A stretch of DNA of 64,000 nucleotides, taken from assembly GCF_029675105.1 (NCBI RefSeq), contig NZ_JAQQFV010000004.1, positions 434,001 through 498,000 of the forward strand. Direction: 5' to 3'. The DNA is from Nocardia anocheti (GTDB lineage: Bacteria; Actinomycetota; Actinomycetes; Mycobacteriales; Mycobacteriaceae). The notes below the pieces were generated by a model, which had not been told where the DNA came from, searched no databases, and saw only the letters and a list, made by a program, of their open reading frames with translations. Below, one piece after another: positions 21,012 through 28,652 of this stretch. Position 1 is the first letter of the stretch, and each line of letters opens with the position of its first letter. The translations under genes were made by a program, and so were the position numbers.

Positions 21012-21539
21012 TCAGCGGGCATTCTCGCGACGCGCACGATGCCTGCGCACCGCCGCACGATTCGCACACGCCGGACTGCAGAAGCGTTGCGTGCCGTTGC
21101 GGGAGTTGTCCGCGAAGACCCGGTCGCAGCCCTCGGCCGCGCAGCCACCGAGCCGATCCATGCCGAGACCGGTCAGGTGCAGGGCCGTGCCGACGGTGAT
21201 CAGCGCGGCGATCTGGCGGGCGGTGGCCACACCGGGGTCGCGGAAGTGCAGATGCCAGCCGTCCCCGGCGTGATCGGTCAGCCGGGGCGCCGCCGCGTAC
21301 TCGCCCAGCAACACATTGAGCAGGGCGGCGCGCTCGGACCGGTCCGCGGCCAGCACCACCCGACGCCAGCGCGCCAGAAAGGCCGTCACGGAGGCGCGAT
21401 CGTCCTCGGTGGGCGCGCACGACAGCACCAGCCCCGCGGCGGCACAGCGCTGCCCCAGTTCCGCCGCGCTCGCGCACGGCTCGTTGAGCAGTTCGATACC
21501 AAGTTGCACCGGCTCCCGCCCGTAATGGTTGTAATGCAC
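21012..21539 (-). CDS. ABATE/CGNR zinc-finger protein, probable regulator
   Basis: The 175-residue protein has an N-terminal ABATE-like domain that begins HYNHYGREPVQLGIELLN and a C-terminal CGNR-type zinc finger (CAAEGCDRVFADNS, then RFCSPACANRAAVRRHRAR) with four cysteines; the usual CGNR is CANR here. Such proteins are thought to be stress-linked transcription factors. GTG 21539 is preferred because it starts the conserved sequence. That codon lies inside a 9-bp inverted repeat shared with the divergent small gene, which suggests autoregulation. An ATG at 21566 is possible but would place the repeat inside the coding region. Confidence 0.75.
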   Translation of the reverse strand: MHYNHYGREPVQLGIELLNEPCASAAELGQRCAAAGLVLSCAPTEDDRASVTAFLARWRRVVLAADRSERAALLNVLLGEYAAAPRLTDHAGDGWHLHFRDPGVATARQIAALITVGTALHLTGLGMDRLGGCAAEGCDRVFADNSRNGTQRFCSPACANRAAVRRHRARRENAR

Positions 21540-21553
21540 AATGCCATTACAAC
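21528..21553. promoter_or_regulatory. Inverted repeat overlapping the CGNR gene start
   Basis: GTTGTAATG (21528-21536) and CATTACAAC (21545-21553) are perfect 9-bp inverted repeats separated by 8 bp. They fill the gap between the divergent starts at 21539 and 21565 and cover the GTG of the CGNR gene. This is a strong operator candidate, probably for the zinc-finger protein itself. Confidence 0.6.
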
Positions 21554-21564
21554 AGACTCGAAGC

Positions 21565-21732
21565 ATGAGCAGCCACCACACCCACACCTGGCGGATCGAG
21601 TCCTGCCACCGCACCAGCGACGGCCTCGTCGCCTACCAGCGCTGCCGCTGCGGCGTGCGCCGGATCGCCCTGGGCGACCCGACCGGGATCAGCACCGAAC
21701 TGCATGGCGAAGATCACCGAGCCACCGCCTGA
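21565..21732 (+). CDS. Small Cys/His protein
   Basis: The 55-residue protein begins MSSHHTHTWRIESCHRTS and continues with the pattern YQRCRCGVRRI, giving C-X-H...C-X-C-G with several histidines, a possible small metal-binding fold. Similar short proteins with TWRxESxHxTSxGxVxYxRCxCG patterns occur in actinobacteria; no function is known. It is divergent from the CGNR gene and shares its operator. It lies too close to the repeat for a long leader. Confidence 0.55.
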   Translation: MSSHHTHTWRIESCHRTSDGLVAYQRCRCGVRRIALGDPTGISTELHGEDHRATA

Positions 21733-21842
21733 GCGGGCACATGACGGATTCATGACGAACCTCACGTCCGGCCCGCTACACTCTGGACCGCCGCCCAGGT
21801 GTGTGGCGGATCTCGTCAGCGTTCGACCGGAAAGACCACTTG

Positions 21843-22193
21843 ATGAAGCGTTCCACCGTCGTCGTGGCCCTCGCGGCCGCCACCGTGCTCGGTCCCGTCG
21901 CGGGCACCGCGGCGGCGTCACCCGGCCTGCCCCTCACCGAGTTCACCGCGGAGGTGCCCGGCGCCACCGCGGCCGCCGGACTGCCCAGCGAGCTGCCCGA
22001 GTCCGGCTCCGCGCAGAGCGGATCGACGACCGGCGTGGAGACCACCGGCTCCTCGGGCACCGGCTCGGCCGGACTGCCCAACCTGGACCGCCTGCTGTTC
22101 GGCGGGCGGATCCTGTGCGGCGCCCTCGGCAGCGCGCTCGCCGTCGCGGGCGAGGCCATGATGGACTGCGCCGACCTGCCCACCCCGGCCTGA
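21843..22193 (+). CDS. Small secreted protein
   Basis: The 116-residue product has a clear signal peptide (MKRSTVVVALAAATVLGPV, cleavage probably after GTAAA-S around residue 25). The mature part is Gly/Ser/Thr-rich followed by a hydrophobic LFGGRILCGALGSALAVAG segment and a second cysteine, so one disulphide (C102-C112 region) is possible. No known domain. A TACACT box at 21777-21782 may be its -10. A strong terminator follows the stop, so it is monocistronic. Confidence 0.65.
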   Translation: MKRSTVVVALAAATVLGPVAGTAAASPGLPLTEFTAEVPGATAAAGLPSELPESGSAQSGSTTGVETTGSSGTGSAGLPNLDRLLFGGRILCGALGSALAVAGEAMMDCADLPTPA

Positions 22194-22209
22194 ACCACCC
22201 CGATCACGA

Positions 22210-22243
22210 CCGAGGGCCACCGCAGATCTCCGGTGGCCCTCGG
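22210..22243. terminator. Rho-independent terminator
   Basis: CCGAGGGCCACCG pairs perfectly with CGGTGGCCCTCGG over 13 bp around an 8-nt loop, followed by TCTTTCG. It lies between the secreted-protein gene and the convergent ldtB. Confidence 0.85.
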
Positions 22244-22261
22244 TCTTTCGTGTGCCGTGGC

Positions 22262-23470
22262 TCAGGCGACGTCGGCGTTGCCCGCCTTCCACTCCGGCCA
22301 CGGGATGTTCCAGTCACCGAGCCCGTCGACCCCGGACAGGGTGCCGCCGACGGTGTTCTTGACGATGGTGATGTCACCGCGCTTGGCGTTCTCGTACACC
22401 CAGCGCGCGTTGGCCGGGCTCAGGTTCAGGCAGCCGTGGCTGGCGTTGGAGTAGCCCTGCTGCCCCACCGACCAGGGCGCCGAATGGAAGAAGATGCCGC
22501 TGTAGGAGATCCGGGTGGCGAAGTCGACCGGGGTGCGGTACCCGGCCGCGGAGTCCACCGCGACACCGTAGGTCGAGGAGTCCATGATGATGTGCTCGAA
22601 CTTGTCGCCGACGATGTAGACGCCGTTGTCGGTGGGCGTGCTGTCCTTGCCCATCGAGGTCGGCATGGTCATCACGACCTGGCCGTTGCGTTCGACGACC
22701 ACCTGCTTGGTGTTGTCGTCGGCGGTGAAGATCTGCGCGTCGCCGACGGTGAAGAACGACTGGATGTTGTCCTGGCCGTAGAGCCCCTTGCCCAGGTCCT
22801 TGCCGTAGACGTTCACCTCGATGGTCACCTTGGTGCCCGGCGCCCAGAAGTTCTCCGGCCGCCAGCGCACCTCCCGGTTGTTCACCCAGTAGAAGGCGCC
22901 CTCGACCGCGGGTTCGGTGGTGATCTTGATGGCGTCCTGCGCGGCGCGACGATCGGGGATGTTCTCGTCGAACTGGATCGCCACCGGCTGACCGATGCCG
23001 ACCACCTCGCCCTCGCCGGGCAGCAGGTAGGGCTTGGTCTGGTTACCGGGGGAACTGGTGGTGAACGAGAGTCGGGTGGAGTTGGCCCCGCCCAGCCCGA
23101 TCGCCTGCGCGGTCAGCGTGTAGGTCTTGCCGTAGCCGAGCACCTCGGTGGTCTCCCAGGAGCGGCCGTCGGCGGCGAGCTTGCCCGCGACGGGGGTGCC
23201 CTGCGGGTTGGTCAGCGCCACCTCGGTGAAGGTGCCGTCCTCCACCTGGAAGCCCAGCGGCATACCCGGCGAGACGCCGACCTGGCCGTCCTTGATCGCC
23301 GAGACCAGCTTCGGCTTCATCAGCTCGGTGATGGGATTGCGATCGATCGCCGCCTCCACCCCCGAGCCCTCCGCCGACGAGCAGGCCGAGACGCCCAGTG
23401 CGAGCACCGCGACCAGCACGACCGGAACGAACGTCCGTAGCGACCGAGGTCGCCCCCGCTTCTTACCCAT
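22262..23470 (-). CDS. ldtB: L,D-transpeptidase lipoprotein, LdtMt2-like
   Basis: The 402-residue envelope enzyme starts with a basic signal sequence and a lipobox ending in Cys30 (LGVSAC). Two Ig-like domains (about 45-145 and 150-245) precede the YkuD catalytic domain with motif FFHS...SHGCLN; S344-H345-G346-C347 holds the nucleophile. It forms 3-3 cross-links in peptidoglycan. Length and position between orn/tRNA-His and tRNA-Lys match M. tuberculosis Rv2518c (LdtMt2). The ATG at 23470 begins the signal peptide; the open frame upstream is non-coding. Confidence 0.92.
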   Translation of the reverse strand: MGKKRGRPRSLRTFVPVVLVAVLALGVSACSSAEGSGVEAAIDRNPITELMKPKLVSAIKDGQVGVSPGMPLGFQVEDGTFTEVALTNPQGTPVAGKLAADGRSWETTEVLGYGKTYTLTAQAIGLGGANSTRLSFTTSSPGNQTKPYLLPGEGEVVGIGQPVAIQFDENIPDRRAAQDAIKITTEPAVEGAFYWVNNREVRWRPENFWAPGTKVTIEVNVYGKDLGKGLYGQDNIQSFFTVGDAQIFTADDNTKQVVVERNGQVVMTMPTSMGKDSTPTDNGVYIVGDKFEHIIMDSSTYGVAVDSAAGYRTPVDFATRISYSGIFFHSAPWSVGQQGYSNASHGCLNLSPANARWVYENAKRGDITIVKNTVGGTLSGVDGLGDWNIPWPEWKAGNADVA

Positions 23471-23808
23471 GTCAACCCCGTTTCCGTACCGACGCGATAA
23501 CCGCCGCGTCGCAGATCCCACCGACTGAATCGTTCGTGCCAACCGCGTCGGCGGGGCGTTCGAGATCGTCGTCCCGTCATTCTGCCAGCCCGCCCGGCCC
23601 GGACCAACGGGAAAGCCCCCGCGACACGACCAGTTCACAATCGTTAGATACGTCCGAGGGCCGCCGCCGTTAACAACGCGAAGATCTTCGCGTCGCCGCT
23701 GGTCAGAGCCCGATTTCACGTTTCGCCCCCCGGCCTGTTAATGTTTGTTCCGCACCGGAGAGCGGGGCAAGGGAGACACTCCCGGAGCCGCGATCCACAG
23801 CAAACCAA
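23471..23808. other. Gene-free divergent spacer between ldtB and tRNA-Lys
   Basis: These 338 bases must hold the promoters of ldtB (leftwards) and of tRNA-Lys (rightwards). A more A/T-rich patch around 23700-23755, including GTTAATGTTTG, is the likely tRNA promoter region. I see no small gene or RNA structure here. Confidence 0.4.
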
Positions 23809-23881
<73 letters not shown>

Positions 23882-23885
23882 CAAC

Positions 23886-23928
23886 AGACCGCATCCCGGC
23901 AGTTATCACAACTGCCGGGATGCGGTCT
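23886..23928. terminator. Terminator after tRNA-Lys
   Basis: A perfect 18-bp stem starts AGACCGCATCCCGGCAGT, has a 7-nt loop TATCACA, and ends in TCTTTC on the right. A textbook intrinsic terminator starting 5 nt after the tRNA. Confidence 0.92.
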
Positions 23929-24499
23929 TTCTGCGTCCGCGCGAACGTCGGACAACGGTCACGATCTCGTTATCGAACGGCCATGGAGTCGGGCCACTGA
24001 TGCCACTCGCACACCAATTCGGACAGCTTCGAGCTGCGCAAACACTCCTGAAACCCGATTCGGGCAAACTTTTTCTGTGACGCCCACCACTGCGGTAACA
24101 GGAGCAAACCCCCTGCATACATAACGATTCCGCATCCCCCGCGGGAACCGACCAAGATCGGCATCGTTTGCCGTTCAGGTCTCGTTCACCCTGCGTTCAC
24201 CTACCGTGACCATTCTGCAATCAGGTCACAAACGGACCTGCGGTTTGGTTAGAGCGGGAGTACCCAACTTCCGGAAGTTCCAAACAGCGCGTGGTCTCCC
24301 CGCAGCCAGCTGTGGAGCACCGTGCGACGCGATGGACAGCCTCGAGCGTCCCACTCCCTGACAGCGTCGCACCTTCCCCATACAGACAAGAAACAACACA
24401 TCGCCTGACCGGCGTGCGCCGCTGCGTGCGCTGCCGCGATCCACCGTACTCCACACCGGGCCGGTGCTCGCCAGACAGAGATGAAGGAACAGAACAGCA
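23929..24499 (+). other. Long upstream region of the transglycosylase gene
   Basis: These 571 bases contain no convincing gene. The A/T content is higher between 24000 and 24130. A perfect 14-bp palindrome AACTTCCGGAAGTT lies at 24266-24279, flanked by GTTTGG (24243-24248) and CCAAAC (24280-24285), which could fold into a larger hairpin. GAAGGAA just before 24500 is the ribosome site. The length suggests a long regulated leader, but I could not match it to a known riboswitch. Confidence 0.35.
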
Positions 24500-25114
24500 A
24501 TGCTCAACAAAGACAAGCTCAGCACCGTTATCGGCCGTCGTTCGCGTCGTGAGGCGTTCACCGTGGCGGTCGCCGCGGTCGGCCTGGTCGCCGTAGCCGC
24601 GTCCTCCGCCGTCTCCTTCGCCGACGACAGCGTTCCCGAGCGTGCTGCGATGGTCGTCGAGCAGGCGGAGAACATCCCCGCTCCCGCGGCCCCGGCCCTG
24701 CAGGCCGCCCCGGCCCCGGCCCCCGAGGCCGCTCCGGCTCCCGCTCCCGAGGCCGCTCCGGCCCCGATGCCGGAACCGGCCCCCAAGACCTACGAGAACA
24801 ACCTCGACGGCTGGATCCGTGAGGCCCTCGACATCATGGCCGCCAAGGGCATCCCCGGCAGCTACGAGGGCATCCACCGCAACATCATGCGCGAGTCGAC
24901 GGGTAACCCCCAGGCGATCAACCTGTGGGACATCAACGCGATCAACGGCATCCCCTCCAAGGGCCTGCTCCAGGTGATCGACCCCACCTTCGCCGCGTAC
25001 CACGTCGAGGGCACCCCCTTCGACGTCTGGAACCCGGTCTCCAACATCGTCGCGGCCTGCAACTACGCGGCCTCGCGCTACGGCTCGATGGACAACGTCA
25101 ACAGCGCGTACTGA
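24500..25114 (+). CDS. Secreted lytic transglycosylase (SLT domain)
   Basis: The 204-residue protein has a long signal region (basic RRSRREAF then hydrophobic to about residue 40), an Ala/Pro/Glu-rich linker with repeats of the type APAPEAAP (60-95) and a C-terminal SLT domain starting NNLDGWIREALDIMA. The catalytic glutamate is in IMRESTGNP, followed by SKGLLQVIDPTF and the NYAASRYGS helix. It would cleave peptidoglycan glycan strands outside the cell, with a role like that of resuscitation-promoting factors. A strong terminator follows. Confidence 0.88.
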   Translation: MLNKDKLSTVIGRRSRREAFTVAVAAVGLVAVAASSAVSFADDSVPERAAMVVEQAENIPAPAAPALQAAPAPAPEAAPAPAPEAAPAPMPEPAPKTYENNLDGWIREALDIMAAKGIPGSYEGIHRNIMRESTGNPQAINLWDINAINGIPSKGLLQVIDPTFAAYHVEGTPFDVWNPVSNIVAACNYAASRYGSMDNVNSAY

Positions 25115-25131
25115 CAGCTGCTGACGCACTG

Positions 25132-25173
25132 AACGCCCGCGCCCCGGTCATCGTCGACCGGGGCGCGGGCGTT
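25132..25173. terminator. Terminator after the transglycosylase gene
   Basis: A perfect 18-bp stem beginning AACGCCCGCGCCCCGGTC encloses the 6-nt loop ATCGTC. The right arm ends GGGCGTT followed by CGTCG. The -10 of the next gene begins 6 nt downstream. Confidence 0.88.
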
Positions 25174-25191
25174 CGTCGTAGAATCGCCGAC

Positions 25192-25527
25192 GTGCCAGAC
25201 AGCGCCGATCAGGCACCCGATCACGCGCATTCCGACGCGGCGACCGCCAGCCGCGTCGTCAAGGCCCGCCGCCTGGCCGCCTACATCTGGGCCCGCGATA
25301 TCGACAGCACCGAACTGACCACCCTCCCCGCGCCCACCCTGCGCAAACTAGCCCGCGCCGCGGCGACCAACCCACCCAGCACCGACGAGACCTGGCGGGT
25401 CGTCGCCGACCTGCTCGACCAGAAAGACGCCTGGGCCACCCGCAACCCCGACCACCCGGCCGCAGTGCGCGCCCACGCCGACGAGAAACTGCTGTGGGTC
25501 AAACCACCCGTGCAGCCCTGGGACTAA
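25192..25527 (+). CDS. Conserved hypothetical protein
   Basis: The 111-residue cytoplasmic protein starts with an acidic, Asp/Ala-rich stretch and continues with a helical core: SRVVKARRLAAYIWARDI, then LRKLARAAATNPPSTDETW. No domain is recognised. A TAGAAT box at 25179-25184 lies 7 nt before the GTG, so the transcript is probably leaderless; a longer open frame upstream runs through the previous gene and the terminator and is rejected. Its stop overlaps the stop of the convergent hydrolase by a few bases. Confidence 0.6.
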   Translation: MPDSADQAPDHAHSDAATASRVVKARRLAAYIWARDIDSTELTTLPAPTLRKLARAAATNPPSTDETWRVVADLLDQKDAWATRNPDHPAAVRAHADEKLLWVKPPVQPWD

Positions 25528-26321
25528 CCGAGGAAGTCGATCAGGACGCGGTTGATCTCGTCGGGGCGTTCGAGGTAGCCGTAGTGGCCGCATCGGTCGA
25601 TCTCGGTGTAGGTGGCGCCCGGGATGACCTCGGCGACCTCGCGGCCGAAGCGGGGCGGGACCATCTGGTCGTCGGCGAAGCCGACCACCAGGCTGGGGAC
25701 GGTGATCCCGCGATAGGCCTCGCGGCGGTCCTGTGAGCGGTCCATGCCCGCCTGCGCGCGGGTGCCCGCGGTGGCCTTGCCCGCGGTGAACTCGAAGATG
25801 TCGAGCCATTCCTGGGCCTTGGCCGGGTCGGCCAGGGTGTGCGGGGACAGGTTCAGCATCGCCTTGACCGCGGCCGCGTACTCCGGCGGCAGCTGGATGC
25901 CCTTGTCGAAGAGGGCCTGCTCGCCCCGGCTCAGCGTGCTCGTCACCGGATGCGGGCGGGCGGTGGCCGCGAAGAGCACCGCCTTGCCCAGCAGCTCGGG
26001 TCGGGCCAGCGCCAGTTCGGCGACCACCCGCGACCCCATCGAGGTGCCGACGACGTGCGCGGGCGCGCCGAGGTGCTCGATGAGCGCGGCGGTGTCGCCG
26101 ACGAGATCGGTCATGGTGATGCCCGCGGCCGACTCGGTGGACGGCGCGATTCCGCGATTGTCCATCGTCGCCACCCGGAATCCGGCCTTGACCAGGGCGG
26201 GAACCTGATAGGTCCGCCAGACGCGACCGGGGCTGCCGCTGCCCATCACGAGCAGGACCAGCGGACCGGATCCGGTGACCTCGTAGTTGATCTGGATGCC
26301 GTTGAGCGGGACGAGGGGCAT
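25524..26321 (-). CDS. Alpha/beta-hydrolase
   Basis: The 265-residue enzyme has the alpha/beta-hydrolase fold with an oxyanion segment VMGSGSPG, a nucleophile elbow GTSMGS (serine near residue 95), the acid in GFADDQMVPP and the histidine in RCGHYGYLERP. No signal peptide. Substrate class (ester, epoxide or lactone) cannot be told. It is divergent from an ArsR-type regulator across an inverted repeat. ATG 26321 opens the typical N-terminus (MPLVPLNGIQINYEV). Confidence 0.85.
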   Translation of the reverse strand: MPLVPLNGIQINYEVTGSGPLVLLVMGSGSPGRVWRTYQVPALVKAGFRVATMDNRGIAPSTESAAGITMTDLVGDTAALIEHLGAPAHVVGTSMGSRVVAELALARPELLGKAVLFAATARPHPVTSTLSRGEQALFDKGIQLPPEYAAAVKAMLNLSPHTLADPAKAQEWLDIFEFTAGKATAGTRAQAGMDRSQDRREAYRGITVPSLVVGFADDQMVPPRFGREVAEVIPGATYTEIDRCGHYGYLERPDEINRVLIDFLG

Positions 26322-26331
26322 ATCACTCCTG

Positions 26332-26347
26332 TTAGCCTGTTTGCTAA
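26332..26347. promoter_or_regulatory. Inverted repeat TTAGC-N6-GCTAA
   Basis: TTAGC (26332-26336) and GCTAA (26343-26347) flank 6 bp between the divergent hydrolase and ArsR genes. Just downstream, AGTTAGAAAA recurs as a near match (TTAGAAAA) on the opposite strand in the pckG promoter at about 26789-26796. A plausible ArsR-type operator. Confidence 0.45.
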
Positions 26348-26393
26348 AGTTAGAAAACACCTTACCTCCGACGGCAGGACGGGACGCAGCACG

Positions 26394-26738
26394 GTGCCAG
26401 GACTGAGCAGGCCGCTCTATCAGATGAAGGCCGACTTCTTCAAAACCCTCGGCCATCCGGTGCGGATCCGGGTGCTGGAGCTGCTCAGCGAGCGCGAACA
26501 CGCCGTCTCGGAGATGCTGCCGGAAGTCGGCGTCGAGGCGGCGAACCTGTCTCAACAGCTGGCGATCCTGCGTCGCGCGGGGCTGGTGACCGCCCGCCGC
26601 GAGGGCCTGTCGGTGACCTACGAGCTCACCTCGCCCCGGGTGAAAGAGCTGCTGATCGTGGCTCGCGCCATCCTGACCGGCGTCGTCGCCGGTCAGGCGG
26701 AACTGCTCGACAATCCTCCCGAGTCCACCGTCGCCTGA
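26394..26738 (+). CDS. ArsR/SmtB-family HTH regulator
   Basis: The 114-residue protein has a single winged-helix domain: FFKTLGHPVRIRVLELLSE, then VEAANLSQQLAILRRAGLV as the recognition region and the wing ARREGLSVTYEL. There is no metal-binding cysteine motif, so a metal sensor is unlikely. A relation to SulP/hydrolase neighbours is possible. GTG 26394 gives this frame; ATG at 26427 (MKADFF) is an alternative. It is divergent from the hydrolase and lies upstream of pckG. Confidence 0.8.
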   Translation: MPGLSRPLYQMKADFFKTLGHPVRIRVLELLSEREHAVSEMLPEVGVEAANLSQQLAILRRAGLVTARREGLSVTYELTSPRVKELLIVARAILTGVVAGQAELLDNPPESTVA

Positions 26739-26826
26739 TCCGGCGCCGCCGAACCGGGCCGACCCGTCCCCCACTGATTGCGTATTTTCTAAACTAGACA
26801 CCTAGCAAGGTGAGAAGGAGAACATC

Positions 26827-28650
26827 GTGACCGCGAGCTCCGTGCCCGCGACGGTCCCCACCGCGCATCCGGCCGTCCTGCGCTGGGTCGACGAGATCGC
26901 CGCGCTGACCACCCCCGACGCCATCGTCTGGTGCGACGGTTCGCATGCCGAATGGGACCGGCTGACCACCGACCTGGTCGACAAGGGCACCTTCGTGCGC
27001 CTCGACGCCAAGCCCAACTCCTTCTGGTGCGTCTCCGACCCCGAGGACGTCGCCCGCGTCGAGGACCGCACCTTCCTCTGCTCCGAGGACCCCGCCGACG
27101 CGGGCCCCACCAACAACTGGGTCGACCCCGTCGACATGCGCACCGTGCTCACCGAGCACTACCGCGGCGCCATGACCGGCCGCACCCTGTACGTGATCGC
27201 GTTCTGCATGGGCCCGCTCGACGCCGCCGAACCGAAGTTCGGCGTGCAGATCACCGACTCGGCGTATGTGGCCGTGTCGATGCAGATCATGACCCGCTCG
27301 GGCACCCCGGTCTGGGAAAAGCTCGGCGCCGACACCGATTTCGTGCGGTGCCTGCACTCGGTCGGCGCCCCGCTGGCCGCCGGACAGGCCGATGTGCCGT
27401 GGCCGTGCGACCACACCAAATACATCGCGCACTTCCCCGAATCGCGCACCATCTGGAGCTACGGCTCCGGCTACGGCGGCAACGCGCTGCTGGGCAAGAA
27501 GTGCTTCGCGCTGCGCATCGCCTCGGTGCTCGGTCGCGACGAGGGCTGGCTGGCCGAGCACATGCTCATCCTGAAACTCACCTCGCCGCAGGGGAAGACG
27601 CACTACGTGGCGGCCGCGTTCCCGTCCTCGTGCGGCAAGACGAATCTGGCCATGCTGGAACCGGCGCTGCCCGGCTGGCGGGCCGAGACCATCGGTGACG
27701 ACATCGCCTGGATGCGCTTCGGCGCCGACGGCAGGCTCTACGCGGTGAACCCCGAGGCCGGTTTCTTCGGCGTCGCGCCGGGCACCGGCGAGCACACCAA
27801 CCCCAATGCCGTCGCCACCATCGCGCGCGGCAACTCGATCTTCACCAACACCGCGCTCACCGACCAGGGCGACGTGTGGTGGGAGGGGCTGACGAAACAG
27901 CCACCCGCCCACCTCACCGACTGGCGTGGCGACGACTGGGCCCCGGAGTCGGGAACCCCTGCCGCGCATCCGAACTCGCGCTACTGCACGCCGATCGAGC
28001 AGTGCCCCTCGGTGGCGCCGGAGTGGAACGACCCCACCGGCGTGCCGATCTCGGCGATCTTCTTCGGCGGACGCCGGGCGAACACGGTGCCGCTGGTGGC
28101 CGAGACCTTCGACTGGGCGCACGGGGTGTTCACGGCCTCGGTGCTGTCCTCGGAGACCACCGCCGCGGCGGCGGGCGCGGTCGGTGTGGTGCGCCGCGAT
28201 CCGATGGCCATGCTGCCGTTCCTCGGCTACCACGTCGGTGACTACTTCGCGCACTGGCTGAAGCTGGGCGCGGCCGCCGATCCGGCGAAACTGCCGAAGA
28301 TCTTCCAGGTCAACTGGTTCCGGCGCGATGCCGACGGCACCTTCCTGTGGCCCGGCTTCGGTGACAACGTCCGCGTGCTGAAGTGGGCGCTCGAACGCCT
28401 CGACGGCGGTGCCGAGGCGCGGTGGACGCCCATCGGGTACGTCCCCACCGCCGACGCGCTGGACCTGTCCGGGCTGAGCGAGGCCGATCGCGCCCTGGTC
28501 GAGCGGGCCCTGGCCGTCGACACCGACGAGTGGGTGGCCGAGACCCGGTCCATCGACGAGTGGTTCGCCGGGATCGGTGGCAACCGGTTACCCGACCAGC
28601 TGCGCGAGCAGCTCGCCGCGCTGAAGTCGCGTCTGCTCGGCAACCGCTGA
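26827..28650 (+). CDS. pckG: Phosphoenolpyruvate carboxykinase (GTP)
   Basis: The 607-residue enzyme matches GTP-dependent PEPCK in length and motifs: the kinase-1 P-loop with the reactive cysteine in [10 protein letters not shown], the metal-binding GDDIAWM and the FFGGRR segment. It converts oxaloacetate and GTP to PEP, CO2 and GDP, the entry to gluconeogenesis, and is important when growing on fatty acids. GTG 26827 is supported by AAGGAG 7 nt upstream. The next gene, a SulP transporter, begins 2 nt after its stop. Confidence 0.96.
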   Translation: MTASSVPATVPTAHPAVLRWVDEIAALTTPDAIVWCDGSHAEWDRLTTDLVDKGTFVRLDAKPNSFWCVSDPEDVARVEDRTFLCSEDPADAGPTNNWVDPVDMRTVLTEHYRGAMTGRTLYVIAFCMGPLDAAEPKFGVQITDSAYVAVSMQIMTRSGTPVWEKLGADTDFVRCLHSVGAPLAAGQADVPWPCDHTKYIAHFPESRTIWSYGSGYGGNALLGKKCFALRIASVLGRDEGWLAEHMLILKLTSPQGKTHYVAAAFPSSCGKTNLAMLEPALPGWRAETIGDDIAWMRFGADGRLYAVNPEAGFFGVAPGTGEHTNPNAVATIARGNSIFTNTALTDQGDVWWEGLTKQPPAHLTDWRGDDWAPESGTPAAHPNSRYCTPIEQCPSVAPEWNDPTGVPISAIFFGGRRANTVPLVAETFDWAHGVFTASVLSSETTAAAAGAVGVVRRDPMAMLPFLGYHVGDYFAHWLKLGAAADPAKLPKIFQVNWFRRDADGTFLWPGFGDNVRVLKWALERLDGGAEARWTPIGYVPTADALDLSGLSEADRALVERALAVDTDEWVAETRSIDEWFAGIGGNRLPDQLREQLAALKSRLLGNR

Positions 28651-28652
28651 CC

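Noticed and set aside
23929..24499. A c-di-AMP (ydaO-type) riboswitch before the transglycosylase gene
   Set aside because: Actinobacterial cell-wall lytic genes often carry one, but I could not find its conserved motifs in this leader; only a palindrome and a possible hairpin are visible.
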